DNA of 51,464 nt from Methanocrinis alkalitolerans (GTDB taxonomy: Archaea; Halobacteriota; Methanosarcinia; Methanotrichales; Methanotrichaceae): positions 1 through 51,464 of the forward strand of contig NZ_JARFPL010000017.1 of assembly GCF_029167205.1 (NCBI RefSeq), written 5' to 3'. The notes under the pieces are model-generated. The model ran no database searches. It worked only from the letters and a program-made list of their open reading frames with translations, and had not been told where the DNA came from. Of the stretch, positions 32,509 through 41,363 are shown in pieces. Numbering within the stretch: the first letter of the stretch is position 1; each line of letters opens with the position of its first letter. The position numbers were made by a program, and so were the translations under genes.

Positions 32509-34404
32509 CTAACCCTCAAGATCTCTGAACTTCATCCGCATCTCATAGACCCCGTCTTCGCTCCTCTTCTCGGTATCGAACCCCATCTTTTTAAAGAGGT
32601 TCAGCATCGGCTCGTTCTCGACCAGGACCTCGGCGGTAAATCCCAGTAGCCCCCGCCCCCGGGCCAGACGGGTGAGATAAGTGAGGAGGTCGTGGCCTAC
32701 GCCCATATTCTGGTACTCGTCCTTCACCACAAGGGCGACCTCGCCGTTATGCATCTTATCATTTATCTCATACTGTCCGATCGCGGCGATGGTCTCTCTG
32801 CTATCACCCTCGACCACAGCCAGGATCATCATGCGGTTGGCATAATCGACTATCCCGAACTCCTGCAGCCGCTCATGAGGCATGTCCATTCTGACGGACA
32901 TGAACCTGCGGTACATGCTGTCATTGGAGAGATCATAGAAGAAATCTTTCATCAATGGCTCGTCCCCGATCTTGACGGGCCGCAGGATGACCTTGAGCCC
33001 GGTCCTCGTCGTCCTGAACGTCTCCAGAGCTGCCGGGTATACGCCATTCACCCCGGGGACGAAGGCCTGATCTTTGTAGATGAGGAGGCGCTTCTTCGCC
33101 TCTTCGATGAGCTGAGGCCTGAACTTGGGATGGGCGATGGCGATCAGATCCATGGCCCGTTCCCTGATATTCTTGCCGTGAAGATACGCTATCCCGTACT
33201 CGGTCACACAATAGTGGACATCCCCTCGGGTCAGCGTCACGCCCGTCCCCTCCTGGAGAGACGGCACTATCCTGGAGATGGTGTCGTTGACGGCCGTCGA
33301 TGGGAGGGCCAGGATGCTCTTGCCTCCCGGCGCAAGGGCGGCGCCCCTCATGAAATCCGCCTGCCCCCCGACGCCGAAGTAGAAGGTCCCGGCGAGGGAT
33401 TCCGCGGTGACCTGGCCGGTCAGATCTATCTCCATGGCGCTGTTGATGGCGGTCATCAACTTGTTCTTCGCGATGATCAACGGGCTGTTCACATAATCGA
33501 TCGTCTTGAACTCGATCGTTGGATTCTCATCCAGAAACTCGTAGCTCTCCTTCTTGCCCATGCAATAGGAGGCCACAGTCTTGCCGGTGTCGATGGACTT
33601 CAAAGTGTTATCAACGACACCCTTCTTCATCAGATCGATGATACCGTCGCTCAAGAGCTCGGTGTGCACCCCAAGATGCTTCTTCTCATCCAGGTATGAG
33701 ACGACGGCGTTGGGTATGATGCCGTATCCGACCTGTAATGTGGACCCATCCTCAACTATCCGGGCGACATACTTTCCTATCGATCTGATGATCTGCCCCG
33801 GATCTTCTACCTCGTACTCCAGCAACGGTTCATCCCGATGGATGATGAAATCCACATCTTTTATATTTATGAATCCGTCACCCTGAGTCCGGGGCATATG
33901 AGAGTTGATCTGGGCGACGATCAATGACGCCTTCTGGGCGGCGGCCTTTACGATATCCACGCTTATACCCAGGCTCATATAGCCGTGCTTATCGGGAGGA
34001 GACGTCTGTATTAATGCTACGTCTATCGGTATAATCTCCCTTCTGATCAGACCGGGAACGGCGGAAAGAGATACCGGCGTGTAGTCTGCAGCTCCCCGGT
34101 TGATCGCGTTTCGCGTCCCTTCGCTGATGAAGAAAGAGTCGATCCGGAAGTTATCCCGGAACTTTTCGTCTATGTAGGGGGCGGTTCCCAGGGTCCAGAC
34201 GTGAATGAGCTCGATGCCGAAAAAGGCTTTGGGGTTTTTGCTGACAAAGTCCACCAGCGCCTGAACCAGGTGCTGGGGTTCGCCGCAGCCGGTGCCTATG
34301 AAGATCTTGTCGCCAGCGTGTATATGGCTGAATATCTCTTCTTCTGGCGCGAACTTCTCCGGCCAGCTCTCCTTTAAGAACTCTAACAGATCGCTTCTAT
34401 CCAT
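32509..34404 (-). CDS. Acetyl-CoA hydrolase/CoA-transferase fused to a GNAT acetyltransferase domain
   Basis: 631 residues from ATG 34404 (MDRSDLLEFLKESWPEKF). The frame is open to 34485, but that would run into the thermosome gene. Residues 1-430 form a class I CoA-transferase/acetyl-CoA hydrolase (GDKIFIGTGCGEPQHLVQAL, then STLQVGYGIIPNAVVSYLDE, GGQADFMRGAALAPGGKSIL). About residues 455-625 form a GNAT domain (LRPVKIGDEPLMKDFFYDLS, ending KDEYQNMGVGHDLLTYLTRL with the acetyl-CoA loop). The fusion suggests that an acyl-CoA handled by the first domain is coupled to acetylation or allosteric control by the second. It lies 43 nt after the thermosome gene on the same strand and may be co-transcribed. 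The acid substrate is unknown; acetate is plausible. Confidence 0.88.
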   Translation of the reverse strand: MDRSDLLEFLKESWPEKFAPEEEIFSHIHAGDKIFIGTGCGEPQHLVQALVDFVSKNPKAFFGIELIHVWTLGTAPYIDEKFRDNFRIDSFFISEGTRNAINRGAADYTPVSLSAVPGLIRREIIPIDVALIQTSPPDKHGYMSLGISVDIVKAAAQKASLIVAQINSHMPRTQGDGFINIKDVDFIIHRDEPLLEYEVEDPGQIIRSIGKYVARIVEDGSTLQVGYGIIPNAVVSYLDEKKHLGVHTELLSDGIIDLMKKGVVDNTLKSIDTGKTVASYCMGKKESYEFLDENPTIEFKTIDYVNSPLIIAKNKLMTAINSAMEIDLTGQVTAESLAGTFYFGVGGQADFMRGAALAPGGKSILALPSTAVNDTISRIVPSLQEGTGVTLTRGDVHYCVTEYGIAYLHGKNIRERAMDLIAIAHPKFRPQLIEEAKKRLLIYKDQAFVPGVNGVYPAALETFRTTRTGLKVILRPVKIGDEPLMKDFFYDLSNDSMYRRFMSVRMDMPHERLQEFGIVDYANRMMILAVVEGDSRETIAAIGQYEINDKMHNGEVALVVKDEYQNMGVGHDLLTYLTRLARGRGLLGFTAEVLVENEPMLNLFKKMGFDTEKRSEDGVYEMRMKFRDLEG

Positions 34405-34447
34405 TTCCCTGCTTTCCTTCTTTGTTGAGGAAGATGGGGGCTGGGAC

Positions 34448-36094
34448 TTACTCGAAGTCCTCTGCGCCCATACCGCCCATGCCACCCATGCCGCCGGGCA
34501 TTTCTCCCATCCCTCCTGGCCCAGATTTGGAGGCTATGACGTCATCGATCCGGAGGATCATGACAGCGGCCTCGGTCGCTGAGTTGATCGCCTGGGTCTT
34601 GACTCTGATCGGCTCGACGACCCCCTCTTTTAGCATATCGACCGCCTCGCCGGTCTCCATCTTCAGGCCTGCGTTCTTCATCCCTGTCTCGTGGGCGCTG
34701 CGCAGCGCCATGAGAGAATCGATCTGGTCCAGACCGGCGTTCTCGGCCAGGGTCTTGGGGATGATCTCCATCGCATCGGCGAAGGACTCGATCGCCAGCT
34801 GCTCGCGCCCTCCTACGGTGGACGCGTACGCCCGCAGCCGGATAGCCAGATCCACCTCGGGAGAGCCGCCCCCGGGAACGAGCAATTTATCCTCCAAAAC
34901 GACGCCCACAACCCGCAGCGCGTCCTCCATCGCCCGGTCCAGCTCATCGACGACGTGCTCAGTTCCACCTCGCAAGATGATGGATACGGACTTGGGGTTC
35001 TCGCAATCTTCGACGAAGGTCATCTTCTCGTCGCTGACCTTCCTCTCCTCGACGAGCCCCGCCCTCCCAAGGTCGCCTTTCTCGATGTCGTGGATGCTGG
35101 TGATGACCCTTCCGCCCGTGGCCCGGGCGAGCTTCTCCATGTCGCTCTTCTTTACGCGGCGGACGGTGTAGATCCCGGCCTTGGCCAGGAAGTGCTGGGC
35201 GAGATCGTCTATCCCCTTCTGGACGAAGAGGACGTTGGCTCCGGAGGCGACGATCTTATCGACCATCCCCCTGAGCGCCGTCTCTTCCTGGTCCAGGAAC
35301 GCCTGGAGCTGGTTTGGTGAGGTGATCTGAATCTTGGCATCGACCTGCGTCTTCTCGATCTCCACGGCTGCGTTGAGGAGGGCGATCCTGGCGTCGGTGA
35401 CCGACTTGGGCATGCTGGGGTGGAGCCTCTCTTTATCGATGACCACTCCCCTCACAAGCAGTGAGTCAGTAATGCCGCCGCCGACCTTCTTCTCCACGGT
35501 AATATTGTCGATATCGACGGTCCCGTCTTCGTCCACGACCGACCTGACCGCCTCGACAGCCATCACCGCCAACTCATGACGGGCTGATTGAGAGCCTTTG
35601 CCGGTCATCGCCGTTATGGCGATCTTTCTGAGAAGATCCTCATCTTCCTCGGAGACGGTTACAGCTAGACTCTTGAGAATTTCCATGGACCTTTCGGCCG
35701 CCGCTCTGTAGCCTGCGGCGATCACCGTTGGATGGATCTCCTGTTCCAGCAACCCTTCAGCTTGCTTGAGCAGCTCTCCTGCCAGCACAACGGCGGTGGT
35801 GGTGCCGTCCCCCACTTCCTGATCCTGGGTTTTGGCGATCTCCACCATCATCTTGGCCGCGGGATGCTCGATGTCCATCTCTTTGAGGATGGTTACGCCG
35901 TCGTTGGTGATCACCACATCTCCCAGGGTGTCCACCAGCATTTTGTCCATCCCCTTGGGGCCTAGAGTAGTCCTCACAGCGCCAGCAACCGCCTTGGCAG
36001 CCATGATATTCGACCTCTGTGCGTCTCTACCGGCGGTCCGCCGGCTCCCTTCTCTGAGAATGTATATGGGTGTGCCACTGAATTGTCCAGCCAT
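34448..36094 (-). CDS. Thermosome subunit (group II chaperonin)
   Basis: 548 residues, ATG at 36094, with GAGG upstream. Signature stretches include VRTTLGPKGMDKMLVDTLGD, ITNDGVTILKEMDIEHPAAK, QDQEVGDGTTTAVVLAGELL (ATPase GDGTT) and VPGGGSPEVDLAIRLRAYAS. The C-terminus is the usual Gly/Met tail (MPGGMGGMGGMGAEDFE). Length is normal. It folds cytosolic proteins in an ATP-driven double ring. A strong TATA box lies upstream at 36147-36154. Confidence 0.97.
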   Translation of the reverse strand: MAGQFSGTPIYILREGSRRTAGRDAQRSNIMAAKAVAGAVRTTLGPKGMDKMLVDTLGDVVITNDGVTILKEMDIEHPAAKMMVEIAKTQDQEVGDGTTTAVVLAGELLKQAEGLLEQEIHPTVIAAGYRAAAERSMEILKSLAVTVSEEDEDLLRKIAITAMTGKGSQSARHELAVMAVEAVRSVVDEDGTVDIDNITVEKKVGGGITDSLLVRGVVIDKERLHPSMPKSVTDARIALLNAAVEIEKTQVDAKIQITSPNQLQAFLDQEETALRGMVDKIVASGANVLFVQKGIDDLAQHFLAKAGIYTVRRVKKSDMEKLARATGGRVITSIHDIEKGDLGRAGLVEERKVSDEKMTFVEDCENPKSVSIILRGGTEHVVDELDRAMEDALRVVGVVLEDKLLVPGGGSPEVDLAIRLRAYASTVGGREQLAIESFADAMEIIPKTLAENAGLDQIDSLMALRSAHETGMKNAGLKMETGEAVDMLKEGVVEPIRVKTQAINSATEAAVMILRIDDVIASKSGPGGMGEMPGGMGGMGGMGAEDFE

Positions 36095-36146
36095 GAATTG
36101 CCTCGATTACAATACCAATTTAGGAACTAATGATTGTTTGAACTTC

Positions 36147-36154
36147 TATATAAA
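36147..36154 (-). promoter_or_regulatory. TATA box of thermosome gene
   Basis: TTTATATA on the minus strand, 53 nt before the ATG at 36094, the best match to an archaeal TATA box in this part of the window. Confidence 0.65.
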
Positions 36155-36159
36155 CTAAA

Positions 36160-36490
36160 TCCATGAATTCGGCGAATCCCGTTAAAATGATGGCAAAAGT
36201 CCCGAGGAAGCCTCCCAAGATCTATCAGGCGTTGAAGAACGGGAACGGGATCGCGACTATGGTGGTCCTCGAATTTGGCTCTGGTGATGTGACCGACCAT
36301 CGGAATGGCCGCTTCGATTATGGTTCCGAAGCTTGCCTGCTCGCTTATTCCCATTTGCGAACCCCGCGAACAACTCTCGTTATGGCAGACTTCATCAAGG
36401 CAAATTGCGGCGGTGCAACCTGCAGCAGAGCTGCTGGGCGTTCGATAATATAAGGATGATTTCAATTATCTTAAAAATTTGATATGCGGG
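36160..36490. other. Non-coding or relic interval upstream of the thermosome
   Basis: Open frames exist on both strands (36163-36453 plus, 36127-36465 minus), but neither has a ribosome-binding site, homology I recognise, or a consistent composition. A third minus frame gives a short hydrophobic stretch (ILGGFLGTFAIILTG) interrupted by stops, so the region may be a decayed membrane-protein gene. I support no functional gene. Confidence 0.3.
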
Positions 36491-36527
36491 GGACGGGGTG
36501 GGCGGAACCAATCCCCGCCACACCGCT

Positions 36528-36776
36528 TCAATAGATGGCGTTCTGATAGAGGAGGACGCCCCAGAGGGCGCCGAGGGCTCCGATCGCCGCCGCCGACCGC
36601 CGCAGCCCCAGATCGTAGTAGGTGATCCCCACCGCCACCATGATCCCGACGTTCATCATGGCGGTGGCGGGCTCGATCGCTCCGGTCCTGTTCACAAAGC
36701 CGCTCCAAACCTGGGGGAGGAGGGCGAAGACCCCCATCACCGATCCCAGGGTCAATATCAGGTCATGCCGCTTCAA
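36528..36776 (-). CDS. Small three-helix membrane protein with LPQ motif
   Basis: 82 residues, ATG at 36776. Three hydrophobic segments: LILTLGSVMGVFALLPQVW, AMMNVGIMVAVGITYYDLG and SAAAIGALGALWGVLLYQ. The proline-glutamine in the first helix and the size resemble a half-transporter of the SemiSWEET/PQ-loop type, but the similarity is weak and by eye only. A decayed second copy lies at 31808-32022, so the gene was duplicated or moved within this region. Function unknown. Confidence 0.6.
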   Translation of the reverse strand: MKRHDLILTLGSVMGVFALLPQVWSGFVNRTGAIEPATAMMNVGIMVAVGITYYDLGLRRSAAAIGALGALWGVLLYQNAIY

Positions 36777-37308
36777 CGCCGTAATCTTCCTTTCGACTCC
36801 AAAGCTGCTTTCTTTTCAGCTTGTTTGCCTTCATATCGGGGAGACAAACTTTTTGTCCGATCATTCAGTTTTTATCTGTATCCCCACATCTATATGTCGG
36901 CCGGATATCTTTTTCTGCCTCTATTCTCTGGCGAATATGGTCATTTGATTGAATTGACGATATACCGCCTCTGAACAATCCCATCACAGTTCGAATTGAG
37001 ATTGAAAGTCTCTCAGCTCGATGTGCTGTAATTATACCGAGATAAATCTTTTGATCGGCGATAGTATCCGGCATATACGATTATATTTGTTTGATTTTCT
37101 ATTATCAGATTTATTTGTGTATCTGAACCGAATTTTTCGGGATTAATCGATTATCAGACGGTTTATACGGATCTTATATCCATTCAGACCGGAAAAAATG
37201 ATTTATAACTGAAAAAAAGCCGGCATAAAGGGTATATAAAAATCCAGAACCCCTAAAAACCCTGATATTGGTGGCGACGACCCCTCGTCTCCCCCATCCC
37301 CGGGAGGA
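36777..37308. other. AT-rich gene-free interval
   Basis: About 530 nt, far more AT-rich than the backbone, between the small membrane protein and RqcH genes. It contains a recurring ATTATCAGA (in TCTATTATCAGATTTA and CGATTATCAGACGGTT), other short T/A-rich repeats, and a strong TATA-like GGTATATAAAAA near 37231-37242 in plus orientation with no plus-strand gene after it. No convincing protein. It could hold a small RNA or a regulatory region. Confidence 0.4.
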
Positions 37309-39297
37309 TCACCCCTTCACCTTCGACCCCCCAGGGGGGAGGAAGCTCGCGATGGCGTCGACGGAGGCTACGGCCTTGAGCCACCTCCTGTCATCCTCTT
37401 TTTCGGCGAAGGACCGATAGATCCTCTTCGCCAGATCCTCGGGGCTGAGTTCCCCGGGCTCCACCTCGACGATCGGATCGGCCCTCGGCTTCACCGCCGA
37501 GATGGGGCCACCGATGAGCTGGTCGCCGGCTATGCCCAAAGCGACGCCGACGGGGACGTCCCGGAAGTACTGCCTCTCGCCCCGGACGACGAAGGCCCCC
37601 TTCTTCAGAAACTCGCCGGGCTCTGGGGTCTTGGTCACCTGATCGGCATTGACGAGGTAGCAGTCACCTTCAAAGAGCCCCGCCTTCCAGAGGCTGGAGT
37701 AGCTGACGGCGAACGAGGCCGCCTCCTCCAGGGTCTCCTCGGGGACCCCTTCCCCCAGCGTCTTGATGACGACCAGGGGCGCCCCCGGCGCGTCGGTGTG
37801 GAGGGCAAGGTCCCGCTTTTCGAGGTACTTGGCGTAGATCTCCTCGTTGCTGGAGGCATCCCTCCCGCCGATGACGAGGAATCCGTCCGACGAGGTGAAC
37901 CAGCGGAACCTCTCGTACCACTTCGGCTTCTTCCGCCGGAATACCTTCCTCGTCTTCACCTTCTCGGGTCCTGCCTTCCTCTCGATGAGCCGGATCGTCT
38001 CCTCCAGGGCCTTCTCCGCCCCCTCCCTCTTCCTAGCCTGCTCCTTCGCCCGGTCGTAGTACCTCTGGGCGTTCTGGGGGACGGTGAGCTTTGAGTTCAG
38101 CTCCAGCTCGGCACCTCTCGCCTCTCCTTCCCCTCCGGCATTGGCCGCCTCTCCGCCCCCGTCCCCGGGGTCGTCTAGGCGGAGGAGGAGCTCGCCCTGG
38201 TAGTCGAGGGCGAGGATCTTCTCGGCTATGGGAAGGCCGGAGGTCTTTATCTTCGCCAGGATCTCGGAGTAGGTGTACCCCTTCTCGAAGCCTTTGGATA
38301 TCGCGGCGAGGACCGCCTCCACCTCGCCATACCTCTCGTAGATCTTCTCGCCGAGGCGGGCCAACTCCCGCTCCTTATCCCGGAACTCCTGGATCGATCG
38401 CTCCTGCATCTCCCGTCTTCGTTCCAGGGCGGTCTTCGGCTTCACCCCCTCGGCCTTTGCCTCCTCGATGGCGAAGAACTCGTCGAGGGCTTCGCTGAAG
38501 CTTCCAAACTCCCGACGGTCTAGGCCGCCGTAGACGGCGAGGGGGGCGGGGACGGCGTCGACGACCCCGCCTTCGTCGAGGACGAGGTGGGGGTCGGTCT
38601 GGACGAGGCCGAAGATCTCTCCGAGGGCCCGGTGGACCCGGTCGATCTCCTCCCCGGTCAGGCTGTGAGCCGGCTCCGTCTTGTTGAGGCCGGCCCGTAG
38701 GCAGACCTCCTCGGCGTAGGTCCCCCCCATATTCAGACCCCGGACGAGGGTCCTCACCAGCTCCGAGTCGGAGGAGGCGAGGATGAAGGCGAGGTCGTTC
38801 TTCGAGACGGTCCGGGGGTCGAGCTGGTCCTCCCGGTACTGGTACTTCTCCCCCGCCAGGAGCTTTCTGTCCCTGAAGGCCAGCGGTCGCAGCGGCAGGA
38901 CGATCCTCCCATAGTCGTCGAGGAGGAGGATGTTCCCCTTGGGGAAGATCTCGGCGATGAGGAGGTATCGATCGTCGCCCCGCTGGATCTCGATCTCCGC
39001 CACCCGGTCGAAGCCGTGCTGGCGGACGGCCGTCACCCGCCCTCCGGAAAGGCGGCTTCGGAGCATCGTCGGAAACTGGGGCGGCATCTTCGGCGCCTCC
39101 CTCGGCTTCTCGGTTAGGTGGATCCTTCTTCCGGCCTCCAGGATGAGGTCGAGCTTCCCCCGCCCCGAAGACTGGAAGGAGACGACGACCCTGTCGGGGG
39201 CGAGCTGGTAGGCCTTTCCGATGAACGCCCCCACGAGCTTCTCCTGCAGCTCCTCGACGACCGCCGCCACGTCCACGTTGCTCATCGCCTTCTTCAT
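37309..39297 (-). CDS. rqcH: Ribosome rescue factor RqcH (NEMF/Tae2, NFACT family)
   Basis: 662 residues from ATG 39297 (MKKAMSNVDVAAVVEELQEK); the frame extends to 39654 but only over the neighbouring Mut7-C gene. NFACT-N covers residues 1-230 (GRGKLDLILEAGRRIHLTEK, FPTMLRSRLSGGRV). A coiled-coil and helical middle follows, with a Gly/Glu linker at about residues 375-400. The NFACT-R domain has WYERFRWFTSSDGFLVIGGR, DLALHTDAPGAPLVVIK and a C-terminal part to about residue 610. RqcH binds split large ribosomal subunits carrying stalled peptidyl-tRNA and, in bacteria and probably archaea, directs tail addition. It is divergent from the Mut7-C nuclease gene. Confidence 0.92.
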   Translation of the reverse strand: MKKAMSNVDVAAVVEELQEKLVGAFIGKAYQLAPDRVVVSFQSSGRGKLDLILEAGRRIHLTEKPREAPKMPPQFPTMLRSRLSGGRVTAVRQHGFDRVAEIEIQRGDDRYLLIAEIFPKGNILLLDDYGRIVLPLRPLAFRDRKLLAGEKYQYREDQLDPRTVSKNDLAFILASSDSELVRTLVRGLNMGGTYAEEVCLRAGLNKTEPAHSLTGEEIDRVHRALGEIFGLVQTDPHLVLDEGGVVDAVPAPLAVYGGLDRREFGSFSEALDEFFAIEEAKAEGVKPKTALERRREMQERSIQEFRDKERELARLGEKIYERYGEVEAVLAAISKGFEKGYTYSEILAKIKTSGLPIAEKILALDYQGELLLRLDDPGDGGGEAANAGGEGEARGAELELNSKLTVPQNAQRYYDRAKEQARKREGAEKALEETIRLIERKAGPEKVKTRKVFRRKKPKWYERFRWFTSSDGFLVIGGRDASSNEEIYAKYLEKRDLALHTDAPGAPLVVIKTLGEGVPEETLEEAASFAVSYSSLWKAGLFEGDCYLVNADQVTKTPEPGEFLKKGAFVVRGERQYFRDVPVGVALGIAGDQLIGGPISAVKPRADPIVEVEPGELSPEDLAKRIYRSFAEKEDDRRWLKAVASVDAIASFLPPGGSKVKG

Positions 39298-39321
39298 AAT
39301 GATCGAAAAAGGGCGATGGAG

Positions 39322-39329
39322 AGATAAAT
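39322..39329 (+). promoter_or_regulatory. TATA-like element between divergent RqcH and Mut7-C genes
   Basis: GATAAATA lies about 25 nt before the ATG at 39350, which would make that transcript leaderless or nearly so. The reverse direction would serve RqcH (ATG 39297) with a similar short distance. Confidence 0.4.
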
Positions 39330-39349
39330 AGTTGCGGACGAGATGGGGG

Positions 39350-39814
39350 ATGATGGCGAAAGTCGGCCGATTTATAGCAGACGAGATGCTGATCCGGCTC
39401 GCCCGGTGGCTGAGGATGGCGGGCCAGGACGTCTCTCGCTCCCCGGAGGGGGCCGGCGACTCCGACCTCATCGAGGTCGCCCTGAAGGAGGAGAGGACCC
39501 TCCTCACCAGGGACCGGGTCCTGTCACAAAGGTGCGAGAAGGCGGGGGCCGGCTGCCTCCTGATAAGGTCCTCTGACCTCGACGCGCAGCTCTCCGAGTT
39601 TTCGGCTGCAGGATTCTCTTTGGAGCCGCACCCGGAGAGGTGCACCCTCTGCAACGGACCCCTTGAAGAGGCGGTGGGGCCAGAGAAGGCCGACGATGCC
39701 GCCGGTTCTGAAGAGGGATCGATCCATTGGAGGTGCCAGAGGTGCGGAAAGATCTACTGGCGGGGTTCCCACTGGCGGGGGATCCGGGAGAGGTTGGAGG
39801 GGAAGAGGGGCTGA
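39350..39814 (+). CDS. Mut7-C RNase domain protein (DUF82)
   Basis: 154 residues from ATG 39350 (or 39353); the TTG at 39332 overlaps the promoter region. It begins KVGRFIADEMLIRLARWLRM, the PIN-like Mut7-C start with conserved acidic residue, then LKEERTLLTRDRVLSQRCEK. A C-terminal zinc ribbon has CTLCNGPL and CQRCGKIYWRGSHWRG. Family members are predicted RNases found widely in archaea. Substrate unknown. Confidence 0.88.
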   Translation: MMAKVGRFIADEMLIRLARWLRMAGQDVSRSPEGAGDSDLIEVALKEERTLLTRDRVLSQRCEKAGAGCLLIRSSDLDAQLSEFSAAGFSLEPHPERCTLCNGPLEEAVGPEKADDAAGSEEGSIHWRCQRCGKIYWRGSHWRGIRERLEGKRG

Positions 39815-39869
39815 TCTTCCTCCAATGGATCTGTTGCGGGCCGTCCCTTCGCTACTATCAGGTCAAAAA

Positions 39870-40127
39870 ATGAATAAGAGTTGTCAGGGTCAGAAGGATA
39901 CGGTGACCGCGGACGTCGTCGTCTTCGGCCATACCCATTTTGCCAGCTCCTACATCGGCGGGTCGGGCAAAGAGAAGCTCTTCATAAATTCCGGGTCCTG
40001 GGTGGGCGAGGACGAGGTGATAGACGGGTTGGACCGCTACTCCAACACCTTCATCTACATCGACGAGGCGCAAGCCCACATCCTCAGATGGAACGATGGC
40101 GAGGTCGAGTCCGTCGAAACTCTCTGA
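39870..40127 (+). pseudogene. C-terminal remnant of a metallophosphoesterase
   Basis: The 85 codons from ATG 39870 encode the end of a calcineurin-like phosphoesterase: ADVVVFGHTHFASSYIGG (metal-binding GHTH), FINSGSWVGEDE and a final beta-strand region. The first two thirds of the family, with the DxH and GNHD metal motifs, are missing: the upstream sequence belongs to the Mut7-C gene. This looks like a deletion remnant. The frame itself is still intact, so a short peptide could be made. Confidence 0.7.
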
Positions 40128-40179
40128 CCCCGCGGCTCTGGCATCCGGTCCAAAGATCCCGGATGCCGCCCGGTGAACG

Positions 40180-41172
40180 ATGGCGACCCGATCGGCTGCT
40201 ATTTATTCGGGAAAGCTCATCTCCACGGCCATGTTCGAAGAGATCGGTGCCGTCCGAAATCACGCAGACCCTGAATCCCTACAACACCTCGCCCTCTTCA
40301 AAGACAGCATCAGCGAAATATTGCTCATCGAGGGCCTGTACCCTTCGGATTACTTCAGGGCCGAATATTCTCACTATATCGTCGTCCACACCCCCCTGGA
40401 TATCAAGGATTCGGAGCAGAACAACGAATGGTCCCACCGCTTCTCCAGCCGCTGCGGCGTCTCCATCGTCGAGAGGATCGGGGGCTGGGGCGGGAAAGGG
40501 AGCGGGTGCGGTAGCAGGTGCGGTAGCGGTAGCGGTTACGAAGACGGGGACCGGGACGGCCCGATATACGTCAGGGGCCTTATGGCGGCGAGAGGGTCGA
40601 AGGTCTATGCGATCCTTCCCTACACCCACATCCATCTCGCCGCCTCGAAGGGGGCGAGCTTTCCCGAGCTTCGGCCCGTCTCCACCAGGAACCGGATCTG
40701 GCCAGAGATCCTGCCGGAGATAGGAGGCGATAAGATCCTCGACGTCGGATGCGGTTTTGGCAGGCTCACCCTCGACGTCGCCGAAAATAACCCAGATTCG
40801 CAGGTCTTCGGGATAGACGTCTACGAATCCCTGACGGCCCAGGCGCGGATGAACGCCGAGGCCCTCGGCATAAGAAACGCCGATTTCAGGACCGCCAGCG
40901 TCTACGCCCTCCCCTTCGAAGACGGCTCCTTTGAGATGGTTTATTCCTTCTTCATGCTCCACCACCTCGAGGATATCCCGATGGGGCTCTCGCAGATCCG
41001 GCGGGTCCTGGCAAGCGGGGGTCGATACCTGGCCGCAGAGCCCCTCGGCCATCACCACGGCCCGAACTACTCGGGGGGCGATTGGCTGCGGATCTTCGAG
41101 GAGGCGGGATTTTCTGCGGAGGTGGAAGAGAGGGAGGGAGCGGTGATCATTCGAGCACGTAAGGACGAATAA
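40180..41172 (+). CDS. SAM-dependent methyltransferase with N-terminal extension
   Basis: 330 residues, ATG at 40180. Residues 1-160 form an N-terminal domain I do not recognise (FEEIGAVRNHADPESLQHLA, YSHYIVVHTPLDIKDSEQN), containing a low-complexity Gly/Ser/Cys stretch (GGWGGKGSGCGSRCGSGSG, about residues 102-120). Residues 180-330 are a class I methyltransferase: ILDVGCGFGRLTLDVAE (SAM loop), FGIDVYESLTAQA, FRTASVYALPFEDGSFEMVY, HHLEDIPMGLSQIRRVL and GRYLAAEPLG. Substrate unknown. Some archaeal relatives combine a TsaA/YaeB-like N-domain with such an enzyme, but I cannot confirm this here. Confidence 0.82.
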   Translation: MATRSAAIYSGKLISTAMFEEIGAVRNHADPESLQHLALFKDSISEILLIEGLYPSDYFRAEYSHYIVVHTPLDIKDSEQNNEWSHRFSSRCGVSIVERIGGWGGKGSGCGSRCGSGSGYEDGDRDGPIYVRGLMAARGSKVYAILPYTHIHLAASKGASFPELRPVSTRNRIWPEILPEIGGDKILDVGCGFGRLTLDVAENNPDSQVFGIDVYESLTAQARMNAEALGIRNADFRTASVYALPFEDGSFEMVYSFFMLHHLEDIPMGLSQIRRVLASGGRYLAAEPLGHHHGPNYSGGDWLRIFEEAGFSAEVEEREGAVIIRARKDE

Positions 41173-41363
41173 GAATATCGAGAAGTGATCTTTGTCGAAT
41201 GCGGGATATTTTCATCACCAATCGGTCCGGGAGGGCGGGCGGCGCCGGACGGGGGGGGGCGATCCTTGCAGCCGTGATCGTCTCAGCCGACGTCGAGATG
41301 TGACTAGCAGTAAGATACATCAAAAGGGAGCGGAACGGTCGGGATTTGGCGCCCGGGTGAAGG

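Noticed and set aside
36163..36453. 96-codon plus-strand and 112-codon minus-strand frames upstream of the thermosome
   Set aside because: Mutually overlapping, no start signals, no recognised domain; treated as relic or non-coding.
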